A stretch of DNA of 45,994 bases, from the NCBI GenBank assembly GCA_947089585.1, contig CAMULB010000003.1, positions 1 through 45,994 on the forward strand, in the 5' to 3' direction. The notes beneath the pieces were generated by a model, which made no database searches, was not told where the DNA came from, and saw nothing but the letters and a program-made list of their open reading frames with translations. Positions 32,732 to 41,467 of this stretch are shown here, piece after piece. Numbering within the stretch: position 1 is the first letter of the stretch; each line of letters opens with the position of its first letter. The position numbers were made by a program, and so were the translations under genes. Source of the stretch: an uncultured Lachnospiraceae bacterium. Its GTDB lineage: Bacteria > Bacillota > Clostridia > Lachnospirales > Lachnospiraceae.

Positions 32732-33958
32732 TTATCGAGATGCCGGAAGTGACATATCGCCATTTTTCATAAAATTACTCCATTGATAAAACTGCTGCGA
32801 AGGAACATAACTGTCATTGCATGTGCCTACAAAGTAAACAAGCACGACTATCATTCCAGTAAACAATAACGCCAAACCAAAAAACAGCTGACAATTCGTA
32901 TACTTTTTCTTAATACTTAATACATGTCTTCCTGAGAATTCTTCCACCAGTTCCATAATAATCGGGATAAACAATATCGGAAAAAATAATTGCATTCTAT
33001 TATAGACATCCGCCTGTCTAAGCATAACCAAACATAACAAAAAAAGTAATAAAATATAATGTAAATATTTTCTATATAAGATTTTTTTTGCGCTGTATCT
33101 CATAAAATACAATAATATTAAAAAGAGATACACATACATCAACGTCGCTTTTGTTGAAACGTGCTGATTCTCCACAACTGCCCGATCAACCAAATAATGC
33201 GACATTTTCAAAAGAAATTCTGTAAACACGGGGATATATATTTTGCTCGTAAGATGCACCATCCACGGAATAAACATATAAATTGAAGAAAGACCAATTG
33301 CAATCAGTATCATGGTCAGCTTATTACTCACTAAAATCAGTAAACGAAATCCCAGCAAAAGAATTGCTGTAGAATGGATCATACAAAGCAGTAAATAGAC
33401 AGCAAAGCATCTTTCTTTACGATAATTTTGAACCAAATCAAAATACAAAACAAATCCAAATATGGCAAAAACGATTGTTTGTCTGACTAGGGAAAGATAA
33501 ATATAATTATAACTTAAAAAAACAAAAACATAGCAAATCCTGACCGTTCTAAGCTTCATCTTTTCATTTTGAAAAAGATGGCTTATTTGCTTCATCATTA
33601 AACCGTATACCACAAAACAGGTGAACACTGCTAAAAACTGATACACTCCTATTTTACTGAGGAGCCAAGCAATAACGGAATACAGCTTATATACTGCTAC
33701 ATATCCTGTTACCGTCATCTCCATCAGCGTATTTCCCAATGAATTTGCTTGTAATCCTATTGCCTGCAAAAAAGACAATTTATTATAATGAACCATCATT
33801 AAGTAATACCGATAAAGATCATAGCCATTATCAGGCCAAAAAAAGAAAAAGAGTCCAGACAAAACGACAACCGATACAAATAAGTATCCTTTTATACTTT
33901 TTTTTGGCATCACCCATATCAACAAGCTTAACAGGACAATCAATATTATTATCTGCAT
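32732..33958 (-). CDS. wzy: EpsG-like oligosaccharide polymerase (Wzy candidate)
   Basis: A polytopic membrane protein of 408 residues with about 10-12 hydrophobic segments. EpsG-family landmarks are the early FFFFWPDNGYDLYRYYLMM block and a central SLVRQTIVFAIFGFVLYF segment. It is the only polymerase candidate in the locus and would join flipped repeat units outside the membrane. The ATG at 33958, 13 nt after the previous stop, gives a normal membrane start; the longer frame to 33997 overlaps the upstream gene and adds only a basic stretch. Very AT-rich. Confidence 0.85.
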   Translation of the reverse strand: MQIIILIVLLSLLIWVMPKKSIKGYLFVSVVVLSGLFFFFWPDNGYDLYRYYLMMVHYNKLSFLQAIGLQANSLGNTLMEMTVTGYVAVYKLYSVIAWLLSKIGVYQFLAVFTCFVVYGLMMKQISHLFQNEKMKLRTVRICYVFVFLSYNYIYLSLVRQTIVFAIFGFVLYFDLVQNYRKERCFAVYLLLCMIHSTAILLLGFRLLILVSNKLTMILIAIGLSSIYMFIPWMVHLTSKIYIPVFTEFLLKMSHYLVDRAVVENQHVSTKATLMYVYLFLILLYFMRYSAKKILYRKYLHYILLLFLLCLVMLRQADVYNRMQLFFPILFIPIIMELVEEFSGRHVLSIKKKYTNCQLFFGLALLFTGMIVVLVYFVGTCNDSYVPSQQFYQWSNFMKNGDMSLPASR

Positions 33959-33971
33959 GACACACCATCTT

Positions 33972-35090
33972 TCAACAAATCTTTTGCATATCGTCAACCA
34001 CTTTCTGCGCCCTTGATATCCATTGATTCGCTTCTAACGCTATCATTAGAGATTTTCGCTTTACTCTTATCAGTGAATAATCTTTATGAAGTTCCTTGAG
34101 CAGCCTCGCCAAAGCTTTCCTGCTATATTCAATGCACCAACCTGTATCGTTCTCCATGACAAATTCACCGGCTGCCGTTCGGTCCGCAGCAATCACAGGC
34201 ATTGTCTTGCCCAGATATTCAAATAATTTGATCGGCATTGCCATCTCTCTATACAAATCTGGCTTAAACCACGCCATACAAATATCCGCATTGCGGTAAT
34301 GCTTTTCTAAATCTTTACCAGAATCATGCACTATATGAATTCTATCGCAAAGCCATGGTTCATACTGCTCTTTCGCTTTCTCCCAATCCGGCTGCCTGCA
34401 GCAAAATGTCATTTCAACAAATTCTAATCTTCCTACTGTCTGGAACAGCTTCTCAACTGCATACTGATTTCCGATTCCTCCGACATAAAACAGTTTTAAT
34501 TTCTCATGTCCGTCTTCAGCCGCATAATATGCTTCTTTATCTTGAATAAACGTTTCTTCTGGTTCCGCGCCCGGTGGAAGCTCCTCCATTTTATCTTCCA
34601 GCCGTGGCCTGGCCACATATTTTGCCACTTTCTTATTTGGCACATAAAATTTTTCCAATATTCTCTCATACTGCCATAAATCATAGCGATACATAAAAAT
34701 TGCGAAAATATATCTTAAACCACGAACATTTTCTTTATATTCTGGAAATTTCCAATAGATATCACGATAAAAAAGTCCCGTCTTTATTCCATTTTTTTTA
34801 CAGAACTTCAAAAAACCAAAATCCAAAAAAGGATACGTCGGCAAATGGTGTCTCTCTGTCAACAATGTTGGCATAGTACTGCTCTCTGAATATACAAAAT
34901 CATATTTTATCCCTCTTTGAATATTCTTTCTTATCTTTTTAATAGCCTCTTTTCTTTCCTTACCATATCCCATTACAACATCAACTTCATATCCAAGGTC
35001 ACGAAATCCCTGCAACATTTTTGGAGGCCTGACATGTGAGCCGTAATTGCCCTCTAAGGAATTTGGAATATGAAATATGCACCTTCTCAT
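33972..35090 (-). CDS. glycosyltransferase, GT-B type
   Basis: A 372-residue probable glycosyltransferase. The N-terminal part has HIPNSLEGNYGSHVRPPKMLQGF (acceptor domain of a GT4-like enzyme). The C-terminal part has LFYVGGIGNQYAVEKLF, then HYRNADICMAWFKPD and AMPIKLFEYLGKTMPVIAADRTA, the donor-binding region with its conserved Glu (KLFEYL). It starts two bases after the upstream glycosyltransferase, with GGGAGG across the junction. Donor sugar unknown. AT-rich. Confidence 0.85.
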   Translation of the reverse strand: MRRCIFHIPNSLEGNYGSHVRPPKMLQGFRDLGYEVDVVMGYGKERKEAIKKIRKNIQRGIKYDFVYSESSTMPTLLTERHHLPTYPFLDFGFLKFCKKNGIKTGLFYRDIYWKFPEYKENVRGLRYIFAIFMYRYDLWQYERILEKFYVPNKKVAKYVARPRLEDKMEELPPGAEPEETFIQDKEAYYAAEDGHEKLKLFYVGGIGNQYAVEKLFQTVGRLEFVEMTFCCRQPDWEKAKEQYEPWLCDRIHIVHDSGKDLEKHYRNADICMAWFKPDLYREMAMPIKLFEYLGKTMPVIAADRTAAGEFVMENDTGWCIEYSRKALARLLKELHKDYSLIRVKRKSLMIALEANQWISRAQKVVDDMQKIC

Positions 35091-35092
35091 CG

Positions 35093-36292
35093 CTACAGTT
35101 CCTCCCCCGTTTTTTCAGCAAGTAATTTTGCAAATTTCTTATAATTTTCTTCATCGTAATAGCGTTCTGCCCATATTTGGTATGCATGATCACTCAGCTT
35201 CTGATATTCTTCCCGCTTAAACCTTTTTTCTACGATCTTCTGCACCTGCTCAGCTATATGCCCCTTCTTCAAAAGCAATCCGTTTTCTCGATCAATTATT
35301 TCTCTATTTCCGCCAACATCTCTGGCAGCTGCTGGGATCCCCATAGACATTGCTTCCATAATGGATACTGGCACACCCTCTGAATCGCTTAAATTCAAGA
35401 AAAAATCTACGTCGTATTGCTCATAGACTTTCGCAATTTCGTTGTTCTCTACATTTCCCAGAAAATGATAACTGCCATCCTGCAATTTATCTCGCGCATA
35501 TTGTTCTAATGTTTGTCTTAACTCACCATCTCCCAAATGGATCCAATAAAACGGAAGATTCAGTAAAGCTAAAGTATCTATAATTAAATCAATTCTTTTT
35601 ACAGCAATCATCGAAGAGCAGGACGCAATACAAACGACTTTTTTCTCTTTCAGTTCTTTTCTATAATCTGATTTTTTCGTCCCTAAACGACTGATGCATA
35701 ATTTTGATGAAATATTTGTATATTTATGTTTAAAATACTGATAACCATCATCGGAAATAAAATAAATTTCATCCATAGTGGAACCAATATATTCCCGAAA
35801 CGGTAAATAACAATATTTATTTTCCTCCTCATACAAATCATAGCGATGTGCTCTGGAAACAGCTTTCACAATTGTATTAAACCTTTTCTTTAACCGGCAT
35901 GCCGTATATGCTCCTCTAGATAGCCAAAAAGAGTAAAGGTAAATGTCTGTATTTTGCAGGACGCATTCCTTTCTTAAAATTCTCTCTGCTGCATTTTGCC
36001 ATAACAAATAGGCTGCAAGATACATATATTGTTTTCCCTTACATTTTTTTCTTTCTTCCTTTACCACCTGATCTGTTATAAATTGCCATAACATTTGTAT
36101 CAAAGCATAAAACGAAAAGGATGGTACGATATAGAATTCCAGATTGTAATTCTCTGCAATTTTTTGTAAACGCTCTTTGTTCCCTGGATAAGTGAACACA
36201 ATGATTCGATCAAATTGTTCCGCTATATAAGAAATTTCATTCTTAAAAAAAACTCCATCCATCTCCCCCGGAAACATAATCAATTGTTTCAT
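35093..36292 (-). CDS. glycosyltransferase, GT4-like (GT-B fold)
   Basis: A 399-residue glycosyltransferase with the C-terminal donor domain well visible: SCSSMIAVKRIDLIIDTL, HLGDGELRQTLE, SDSEGVPVSIMEAMSMGIPAAARDVGG (E-x7-E pattern). It is a paralogue of the gene at 31454-32698; both share the SRAHRYDLY/TRTHGYDLY block in the middle and a YQIWAERY/YQLWQERF end. AAAGGAG precedes the ATG by 6 nt. Donor and acceptor are not deducible. AT-rich, like its neighbours on the downstream side. Confidence 0.88.
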   Translation of the reverse strand: MKQLIMFPGEMDGVFFKNEISYIAEQFDRIIVFTYPGNKERLQKIAENYNLEFYIVPSFSFYALIQMLWQFITDQVVKEERKKCKGKQYMYLAAYLLWQNAAERILRKECVLQNTDIYLYSFWLSRGAYTACRLKKRFNTIVKAVSRAHRYDLYEEENKYCYLPFREYIGSTMDEIYFISDDGYQYFKHKYTNISSKLCISRLGTKKSDYRKELKEKKVVCIASCSSMIAVKRIDLIIDTLALLNLPFYWIHLGDGELRQTLEQYARDKLQDGSYHFLGNVENNEIAKVYEQYDVDFFLNLSDSEGVPVSIMEAMSMGIPAAARDVGGNREIIDRENGLLLKKGHIAEQVQKIVEKRFKREEYQKLSDHAYQIWAERYYDEENYKKFAKLLAEKTGEEL

Positions 36293-36303
36293 GTATGGCT
36301 CCT

Positions 36304-36478
36304 TTTTATCAACTCAATTAAAACACTTATTTTCACTGCTGGTACACCTGCGATGATGTTTCCTTCTTCTGTAAAAATTTCTTTACTACAGCATTTGCCC
36401 CGACCATAATTTCCTTGTTCCATCATTGCCCAAACCATATGTTCCTATCGCTTCCAATTACGCTTCCTCCCGTACATT
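36304..36478 (-). pseudogene. remnant of a hexapeptide-repeat acetyltransferase
   Basis: On the minus strand one frame reads CTGGSVIGSDRNIWFGQ, stop, WNKEIMVGANAVVKKFLQK. The next frame continues EGNIIAGVPAVKIS. Together these follow the C-terminal pattern of left-handed beta-helix acetyltransferases (IGxxVWxG...IGANAVVTK...IxAGVPAKxI), broken by one stop and one frameshift. Only the C-terminal end remains. It lies between wbpD and the AT-rich glycosyltransferase block and looks like a scar from an earlier gene arrangement. Confidence 0.6.
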
Positions 36479-36484
36479 AACCGC

Positions 36485-36979
36485 CTACAATACCTTCCCC
36501 CACTCGTCCACCCGTCCAATCACCCGCGCCGGAACTCCAGCCACCAGCGCATAGTCGGGCACATCCTTCGTCACAACCGCTCCCGCAGCCACAAGTGCAT
36601 ATTTGCCTACCGTATGACCACAGACAATCGTCGCATTCGCACCAATACTTGCTCCCCTTTGAATCAACGTTCTTTGATAACCCTCGCGTCCTTTCGGATA
36701 CTCCGCACGCGGTGTCAAATCATTGGTAAACACGCAGGACGGCCCGCAAAAAACACCGTCCTCCAGCTCCACACCTTCATAGAGCGAAACATTATTTTGA
36801 ATCTTACAGTGATTTCCGATCCGAACTCGATTGGATACATTGACATTCTGTCCCAGCGAGCAATGTTCCCCGATCCTTGCCCCGGACTGGATGTGGCAGA
36901 AATGCCAAATCTTTGTGCCAGAACCAATCTGCACATTCTCATCCACATAACTGCTCTCATGGACAAAATAATCCGCCAT
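36485..36979 (-). CDS. wbpD: UDP-3-amino-uronate N-acetyltransferase (WbpD/WlbB type)
   Basis: Acetylates the 3-amino group of UDP-GlcNAc3N-uronate using acetyl-CoA. The 164-residue product is a left-handed beta-helix protein with hexapeptide repeats (VQIGSG, ARIGEH, VRIGNH, ASIGAN). It carries the family's NVSLYEGVELEDGVFCGPSCVFTND block and the VAAGAVVTKDVPDYALVAGVPARVIG end. The start MADYFVHESSYVDENV is typical for WlbB-like enzymes. It overlaps wbpB by 23 nt, with GGAAGGAG ahead of its ATG, so the two are translationally coupled. Confidence 0.92.
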   Translation of the reverse strand: MADYFVHESSYVDENVQIGSGTKIWHFCHIQSGARIGEHCSLGQNVNVSNRVRIGNHCKIQNNVSLYEGVELEDGVFCGPSCVFTNDLTPRAEYPKGREGYQRTLIQRGASIGANATIVCGHTVGKYALVAAGAVVTKDVPDYALVAGVPARVIGRVDEWGKVL

Positions 36980-38072
36980 TTACGCTTTCTCCTTCCTGGC
37001 CAAACATCCCTTCCATCTCCACACTTGCAAACTCGACAAGCGGCAGCTTTACCGGCTCCCCCGTTTTCTGACTCTTGTATACCGCCAGTACCAGCTCCAG
37101 CGCATTGCGGCCAGCCACTGCATCCACATAAGGCCTGCGTCCTGTCTGAATGGCATCCGCCACATCGGCAAACAGACTGGTATGTCCGTTGCCATAGACA
37201 TTGCTCGTCGCTTCCTCCAGGCCCTTGTTTTCCTTGTCTGCCTCTGTCTCATCGGCAAACTCCCACACATCAATGTTGTTCGTAGACTTGCCGCCGATCT
37301 TCACCGTACCATTTTCACCAAATACGTACAGCGTCTCCTCCAAATTCTGCGGATAGACATTCGTCGTCCCTTCAATCGTAGCGATTGCGCCGTTTTTAAA
37401 CTGAACGACGGCCATCCCGATATCCTCTGCTTCCAAATAATGATGGAATTGCTGGCGTGTCTGTCCGTACACTTCTTCAATTTCGTCGCCAAATGTCCAG
37501 CGCAGCAGATCAATGCCATGAATACACTGGTTCATCAACGCCCCGCCGTCCTGCGCCCAGGTGCCGCGCCACGGCGCCTGTGTGTAATAATTCTGATTGC
37601 GGTTCCACCGTACATGAATTGAGCCATGCGACAGCTTCCCAAACCGTCCTTTTTCCAAGGCTGCCCGCAGCTTCTGCACCGCTACATTAAAGCGATTCTG
37701 ATGACAGGCGCATACCTGTACCTGCTTTTCTCTGGCCAAAGCTATGATGCGATCGGCGTCTGCCAGGGACATCGCCATCGGCTTTTCAATGATCACATGA
37801 ATTCCATGTGCAATACAGTAAAGCGCAATCTCGGCATGGCTGCCACTTTCCGTCGCGATACTGATCAGCTCCAATTCCTCTGCTTCGATCATCTGCTTGT
37901 AATCGTTATAGCGTTTGATGCTGCTGTCCTGTTCCAGATTGTGCTTGGCCAAAACCGCTTCCATATGCTCTGGCTCGATATCACATACGGCTGTAATCTC
38001 GAACTGATTATTGATTGCGGCCTTGATGTGGTTGGTGGAAATCCTTCCACAGCCGATTAATGCATATTTCAT
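36957..38072 (-). CDS. wbpB: UDP-GlcNAc-uronate 3-dehydrogenase (WbpB/WlbA type, Gfo/Idh/MocA family)
   Basis: NAD-dependent oxidoreductase that makes the 3-keto sugar nucleotide for WbpE. The 371-residue product has the N-terminal Rossmann motif ALIGCGRISTNH and the catalytic EKPMA motif with Lys97. A C-terminal beta-sheet domain typical of the family follows, including WRGTWAQDGGALMNQCIHGIDLLRW. The frame begins at a TTG (38081), but AAGGAG lies only one base before it and 10 before the ATG at 38072, so I use 38072. Its place beside wbpD and wbpI supports the specific role. Confidence 0.92.
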   Translation of the reverse strand: MKYALIGCGRISTNHIKAAINNQFEITAVCDIEPEHMEAVLAKHNLEQDSSIKRYNDYKQMIEAEELELISIATESGSHAEIALYCIAHGIHVIIEKPMAMSLADADRIIALAREKQVQVCACHQNRFNVAVQKLRAALEKGRFGKLSHGSIHVRWNRNQNYYTQAPWRGTWAQDGGALMNQCIHGIDLLRWTFGDEIEEVYGQTRQQFHHYLEAEDIGMAVVQFKNGAIATIEGTTNVYPQNLEETLYVFGENGTVKIGGKSTNNIDVWEFADETEADKENKGLEEATSNVYGNGHTSLFADVADAIQTGRRPYVDAVAGRNALELVLAVYKSQKTGEPVKLPLVEFASVEMEGMFGQEGESVNGGLFCP

Positions 38073-38116
38073 ATTTTGCAATCTCCTTCATCATCCATTT
38101 TTGCAATCCTCTTCCA

Positions 38117-39202
38117 TCATGCGCCGCACTCTTGCAGAGCTTCTATTGCGGAGACAATTTTTGCCGCCGCTTGTCCATCGCCAAACGGCAAATAACCTGC
38201 ATCCACCGTCTGCGGATGATTTAGCTTTTCCAATATCTCGTTCTGTTTTGGCCTGGCAAGTTCATTGCGGTTCTCAATCATTGTCTCCGGCCAGCAGACA
38301 AAATCAAGAATTGTCACACACTTTTTTCCGGCAAAAAATGCTTCCCGCTGCAATCCACCAGAATCGGTGACGATCTTCTTCGCATGATTGACCAGGCAGA
38401 TGCTGTCAAGATAGCCAACCGGTTCTGTAAAAAGGATCCTTGATAATCCATATTTTTCCTGCAATCGTTTCGCCCTGGCCTTATTACGGGGATGAACCGG
38501 ATAGACCGTCGGCGCGTCCAGCTGCTCCATGGCGGTGAGAATTTCCAGCAAATCCCGATCGTCACTGGTATTTTCTTCCCGATGGCAGGTCAGATAATAA
38601 AATTCCTGCGGCAGCGCACAGCCTTCGCCAGTGAGTCCGGTCAGTACAACCTCCCCCGGCGCTCGTTTTCTACTGTATGCCGTAAAGGCATCAAACATTG
38701 GATCCCCGACAAACCGTGCCCGTCTGGCCAAGCCCTCCTGCTCCATGCATTTCATTCCGCTCTCGGTACTGGCCAGAAGCAGACTGGAAACATGATCGGT
38801 GCAGATGCGGTTGAGCTCCTCTGGATTTGTCCGACTATGCGTGCGTGCTCCCGCCTCCACATGGCAAATGGGAAGATGAAGCTTGGCCGCCGTAAGAGCT
38901 GCGGCCAGCGTCGAATTGGTATCTCCGTATAACAGCACTACGTCCGGGTGCGTTTCAAGCATCGGCGCTTCCAACGCCATCATCATTTTTCCGGTCATCT
39001 GTGCATGGCTGCCTCCGGAAATACCAAGGTTATAATTGGGCTTGGGAATCTCCAATTCCTCAAAAAACTGCTCCGACATGTTATAGTCAAAATGCTGCCC
39101 TGTGTGAACCAGAATTTCCTGATGCTGTTTGCGAAGTTCTCTGCTCACCACCGCCGCCTTAATAAACTGCGGCCTTGCCCCAACTACCGTTAATATCTTC
39201 AC
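38117..39202 (-). CDS. wbpI: UDP-2,3-diacetamido-glucuronate 2-epimerase (WbpI type)
   Basis: Non-hydrolysing 2-epimerase of the WecB superfamily. The 361-residue product has VGARPQFIKA at the N-terminus, HVEAGARTHSRTNPEELNR in the middle and DSGGLQREAFFAGKKCVTI near the end. The early block HTGQHFDYNMSEQFFEELEIP resembles WbpI/WlbD enzymes more than the WecB type. That, with the wbpA/B/D/E homologues here, points to UDP-GlcNAc3NAcA as substrate and UDP-ManNAc3NAcA as product. A plain UDP-GlcNAc epimerase is the alternative. The start is a GTG two bases after the wbpA stop; GAGG lies in the wbpA end. Confidence 0.88.
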   Translation of the reverse strand: MKILTVVGARPQFIKAAVVSRELRKQHQEILVHTGQHFDYNMSEQFFEELEIPKPNYNLGISGGSHAQMTGKMMMALEAPMLETHPDVVLLYGDTNSTLAAALTAAKLHLPICHVEAGARTHSRTNPEELNRICTDHVSSLLLASTESGMKCMEQEGLARRARFVGDPMFDAFTAYSRKRAPGEVVLTGLTGEGCALPQEFYYLTCHREENTSDDRDLLEILTAMEQLDAPTVYPVHPRNKARAKRLQEKYGLSRILFTEPVGYLDSICLVNHAKKIVTDSGGLQREAFFAGKKCVTILDFVCWPETMIENRNELARPKQNEILEKLNHPQTVDAGYLPFGDGQAAAKIVSAIEALQECGA

Positions 39203-39204
39203 CT

Positions 39205-40521
39205 CTACAAAACCTCGACTTTCTCATTTATCCGCAGCCCCTTTGTGACATTTTTCGTATCAAATACTGCCTGGGCATGGTCAATGACCATCTGATAATC
39301 GACATTGGTATGTCCGGTTGTGATCATCACCAAATCATATCCGGCAATGATCTGAGGAGAAATTTCTTCAATTCCCTTCACAGTCTCGCCGTTTTCGCGA
39401 TACTCCGCCACCCAGGGATCGTAATAGTCCACCTCCGCGCCAACCCGGTGCAGTTCTTCGATCACACGGATGGACGGACTCTCGCGGTAATCGTCAATAT
39501 CCTGTTTGTAGGCCACGCCGAGCACCAGCACCTTGGAACCGTGAATCGCTTTCTTCTGCCGATTCAAAATATGCATCGCCCGGTCGATGCAGTAGCCCGG
39601 CTGTCCGTCATTGATGACCATGCTGTTCTCGATCAAGGTCGTGTGAAAGCCATATTCCCGCGCTTTCCAGGTAAGATAATAGGGGTCAAGGGGAATACAA
39701 TGACCGCCTAAGCCCGGCCCCGGATAAAACGCCTGGAACCCATAAGGCTTTGTCTTGGCTGCGTCGATCACTTCCCATACGGAAATGCCCATCTCATGAC
39801 AGAGCCGTCCCAGCTCATTGATGAGTCCGATGTTGATATTGCGGTAGGTATTTTCAAGAATTTTTTCCATCTCTGCAATTGCAGGGGACGAAACCGGATG
39901 AATTTCCCCTTCCAGCACCGAAGCATACATGGCCGCAATCACTTCTCCCGCATCCTTGCCGATTGCTCCTACCACCTTCGGTGTATTTTTGGTCTTATAA
40001 ATCAGATTGCCCGGATCCACGCGCTCCGGTGAAAATCCAAGGTAAAAATCCTCGCCACAGGTAAGGCCGGAGCCCTGTTCCAGAATCGGCTTGATCAATT
40101 CCTCCGTCGTTCCGGGATACGTTGTGGATTCCAGCACCACCATCGTCTGCGGCTTTAAATACTTTGCTACCTCAGCCGCGGAATCGCGCACATAGCTGAT
40201 GTCTGGTTCTTGGTGCTTGTCCAGAGGAGTCGGCACGCAGATCGCAATAAAGTCTGCATCCTTGACAAAGGAAAAATCGGTTGTAGCGGAAAGCATCCCA
40301 TCCTCCACCAGCTTTTTCAAATCCGAATCGACAACATCACCGATGTAATTGTGGCCTGCATTTACCAGTTCCACTTTTTCCTGCTGTATGTCAAATCCGA
40401 TTGTTTTAAATCCTGCCTTGGCCTTTTCCACTGCCAGCGGCAGGCCCACATAACCCAATCCCACCACTCCGGCGATGATTTTTTTGTCCTCAATCTTTTT
40501 TAAAAGCGCTTGTTTATCCAT
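39205..40521 (-). CDS. wbpA: UDP-GlcNAc 6-dehydrogenase (WbpA type)
   Basis: Oxidises UDP-GlcNAc to UDP-GlcNAc-uronate with two NAD, the first step of the diacetamido-uronate pathway. The 438-residue product has the NAD motif GLGYVGLP (21-28), the block CVPTPLDKHQEPDISYV seen in WbpA-like enzymes, and the catalytic Cys275 in GGHCIPLDPYYL. A C-terminal UDP-binding domain with the GVAYKQDIDDYRESPS motif follows. The frame extends upstream to 40599, but AGGAGG lies 9 nt before the ATG at 40521 and the extra residues match nothing. wbpI follows two bases after its stop. Confidence 0.93.
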   Translation of the reverse strand: MDKQALLKKIEDKKIIAGVVGLGYVGLPLAVEKAKAGFKTIGFDIQQEKVELVNAGHNYIGDVVDSDLKKLVEDGMLSATTDFSFVKDADFIAICVPTPLDKHQEPDISYVRDSAAEVAKYLKPQTMVVLESTTYPGTTEELIKPILEQGSGLTCGEDFYLGFSPERVDPGNLIYKTKNTPKVVGAIGKDAGEVIAAMYASVLEGEIHPVSSPAIAEMEKILENTYRNINIGLINELGRLCHEMGISVWEVIDAAKTKPYGFQAFYPGPGLGGHCIPLDPYYLTWKAREYGFHTTLIENSMVINDGQPGYCIDRAMHILNRQKKAIHGSKVLVLGVAYKQDIDDYRESPSIRVIEELHRVGAEVDYYDPWVAEYRENGETVKGIEEISPQIIAGYDLVMITTGHTNVDYQMVIDHAQAVFDTKNVTKGLRINEKVEVL

Positions 40522-40542
40522 TGCCAATTTCCTCCTGATTTT

Positions 40543-40574
40543 CCGGCCGCCCTGCCCTTGAATGGGCAGCCGGC
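40543..40574 (-). other. GC-rich hairpin in the leader of wbpA
   Basis: GCCGGC-TGCCC and GGGCA-GGGC-GGCCGG form a strong hairpin in the 94-nt gap between the truncated glycosyltransferase and wbpA, ending about 10 nt before the wbpA AGGAGG. No T tract follows, so it may be an mRNA-processing or stability element that separates wbpA expression from the genes upstream. Confidence 0.5.
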
Positions 40575-40615
40575 TATTTCCGGTTACTCCTGTCTTCAAG
40601 CATTGAAGTACAAGA

Positions 40616-41467
40616 CTATTTCATCAAATCTAAAAATTTCTTTGCCAACACGCTGTACTCATAATTTTTCAGTACCGCCTCGCGCCCATTCTTCCCCATC
40701 TGAATCCGTTCTGCCTCGCTCATACCCTGAAGTGTTTGGATTCCCTCCACAATTGCGTCTGGATTGCCCGCTTCAATCGTGAGGCCGCACTGATATTGCT
40801 CCGCAAATTGATTGGGCGCATTGACGGCGTACAGCATAGGCTTTCCGGCCATCATCACATCAAAAATCTTATTCATCGCAATTCCGAAACGATACAGTGG
40901 AGAATCCTTAACACCGACGTAGCAGCAATCAAAATATTCCACTAGCCTGGGAATCGCTAATTTGGGAACAGCGTCCAGAAAGATGAGATTGGAAACGCCC
41001 GCTTTTCTTGCTTTGTGCATCAGCCGTTCCTTTTCCACGCCGTCCCCTACCAGAACAAACTGTACCCGCTCGTCCTCCTGGGATCGAATTGCCGCTTCAA
41101 TCAAAACATCTAAGGCATTGCTCAAAGCATGTCCGCCAAAATACCCAACGATGAATTTGTTGTCCTTTTTCAACTCTGCAAGCACGGTTCGATGCGCTTT
41201 GGGAATTTCCTGCGGGCGCTCCCAGTCATCGCGCACAATTCCGTTGTTGATATGGACAAATGCACGTTCCTTTAAGCCATGCACCACCATATACTCCTTC
41301 GCATGCGACGCTAAGGAAACCACCAGATCGGAATGGCGATACGCAGAATTCTCCGCCCGCTGCATAAGCCATACAAAGGGGTGACGCCTGGACATTCCCC
41401 CAACCTCTATCAAAGTAGCTGGCCACAGGTCATGTACCTCATGAATCAATTTTGTTTTCTGCATCAT
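40616..41467 (-). CDS. N-terminally truncated glycosyltransferase, paralogue of the upstream gene
   Basis: A 283-residue protein that aligns with residues from about 135 onward of the 41467-42714 glycosyltransferase: LIHEVHDLWPATLIEVGGMSRRHPF here, LLHEIHDMWPITPMEMGGMSKFHPF there, and so on to the end. It keeps the C-terminal donor domain (GYFGGHALSNALDVLI, FVLVGDGVEKERL, RFGIAMNKIFDVMMAGKP) but lacks the first 130 or so residues of the N-terminal acceptor domain. It is not obviously dead: AGAAGGA precedes its ATG and the start overlaps the upstream stop in TAATG. It may be inactive, act with a partner, or be a remnant of a tandem duplication. Confidence 0.85.
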   Translation of the reverse strand: MMQKTKLIHEVHDLWPATLIEVGGMSRRHPFVWLMQRAENSAYRHSDLVVSLASHAKEYMVVHGLKERAFVHINNGIVRDDWERPQEIPKAHRTVLAELKKDNKFIVGYFGGHALSNALDVLIEAAIRSQEDERVQFVLVGDGVEKERLMHKARKAGVSNLIFLDAVPKLAIPRLVEYFDCCYVGVKDSPLYRFGIAMNKIFDVMMAGKPMLYAVNAPNQFAEQYQCGLTIEAGNPDAIVEGIQTLQGMSEAERIQMGKNGREAVLKNYEYSVLAKKFLDLMK

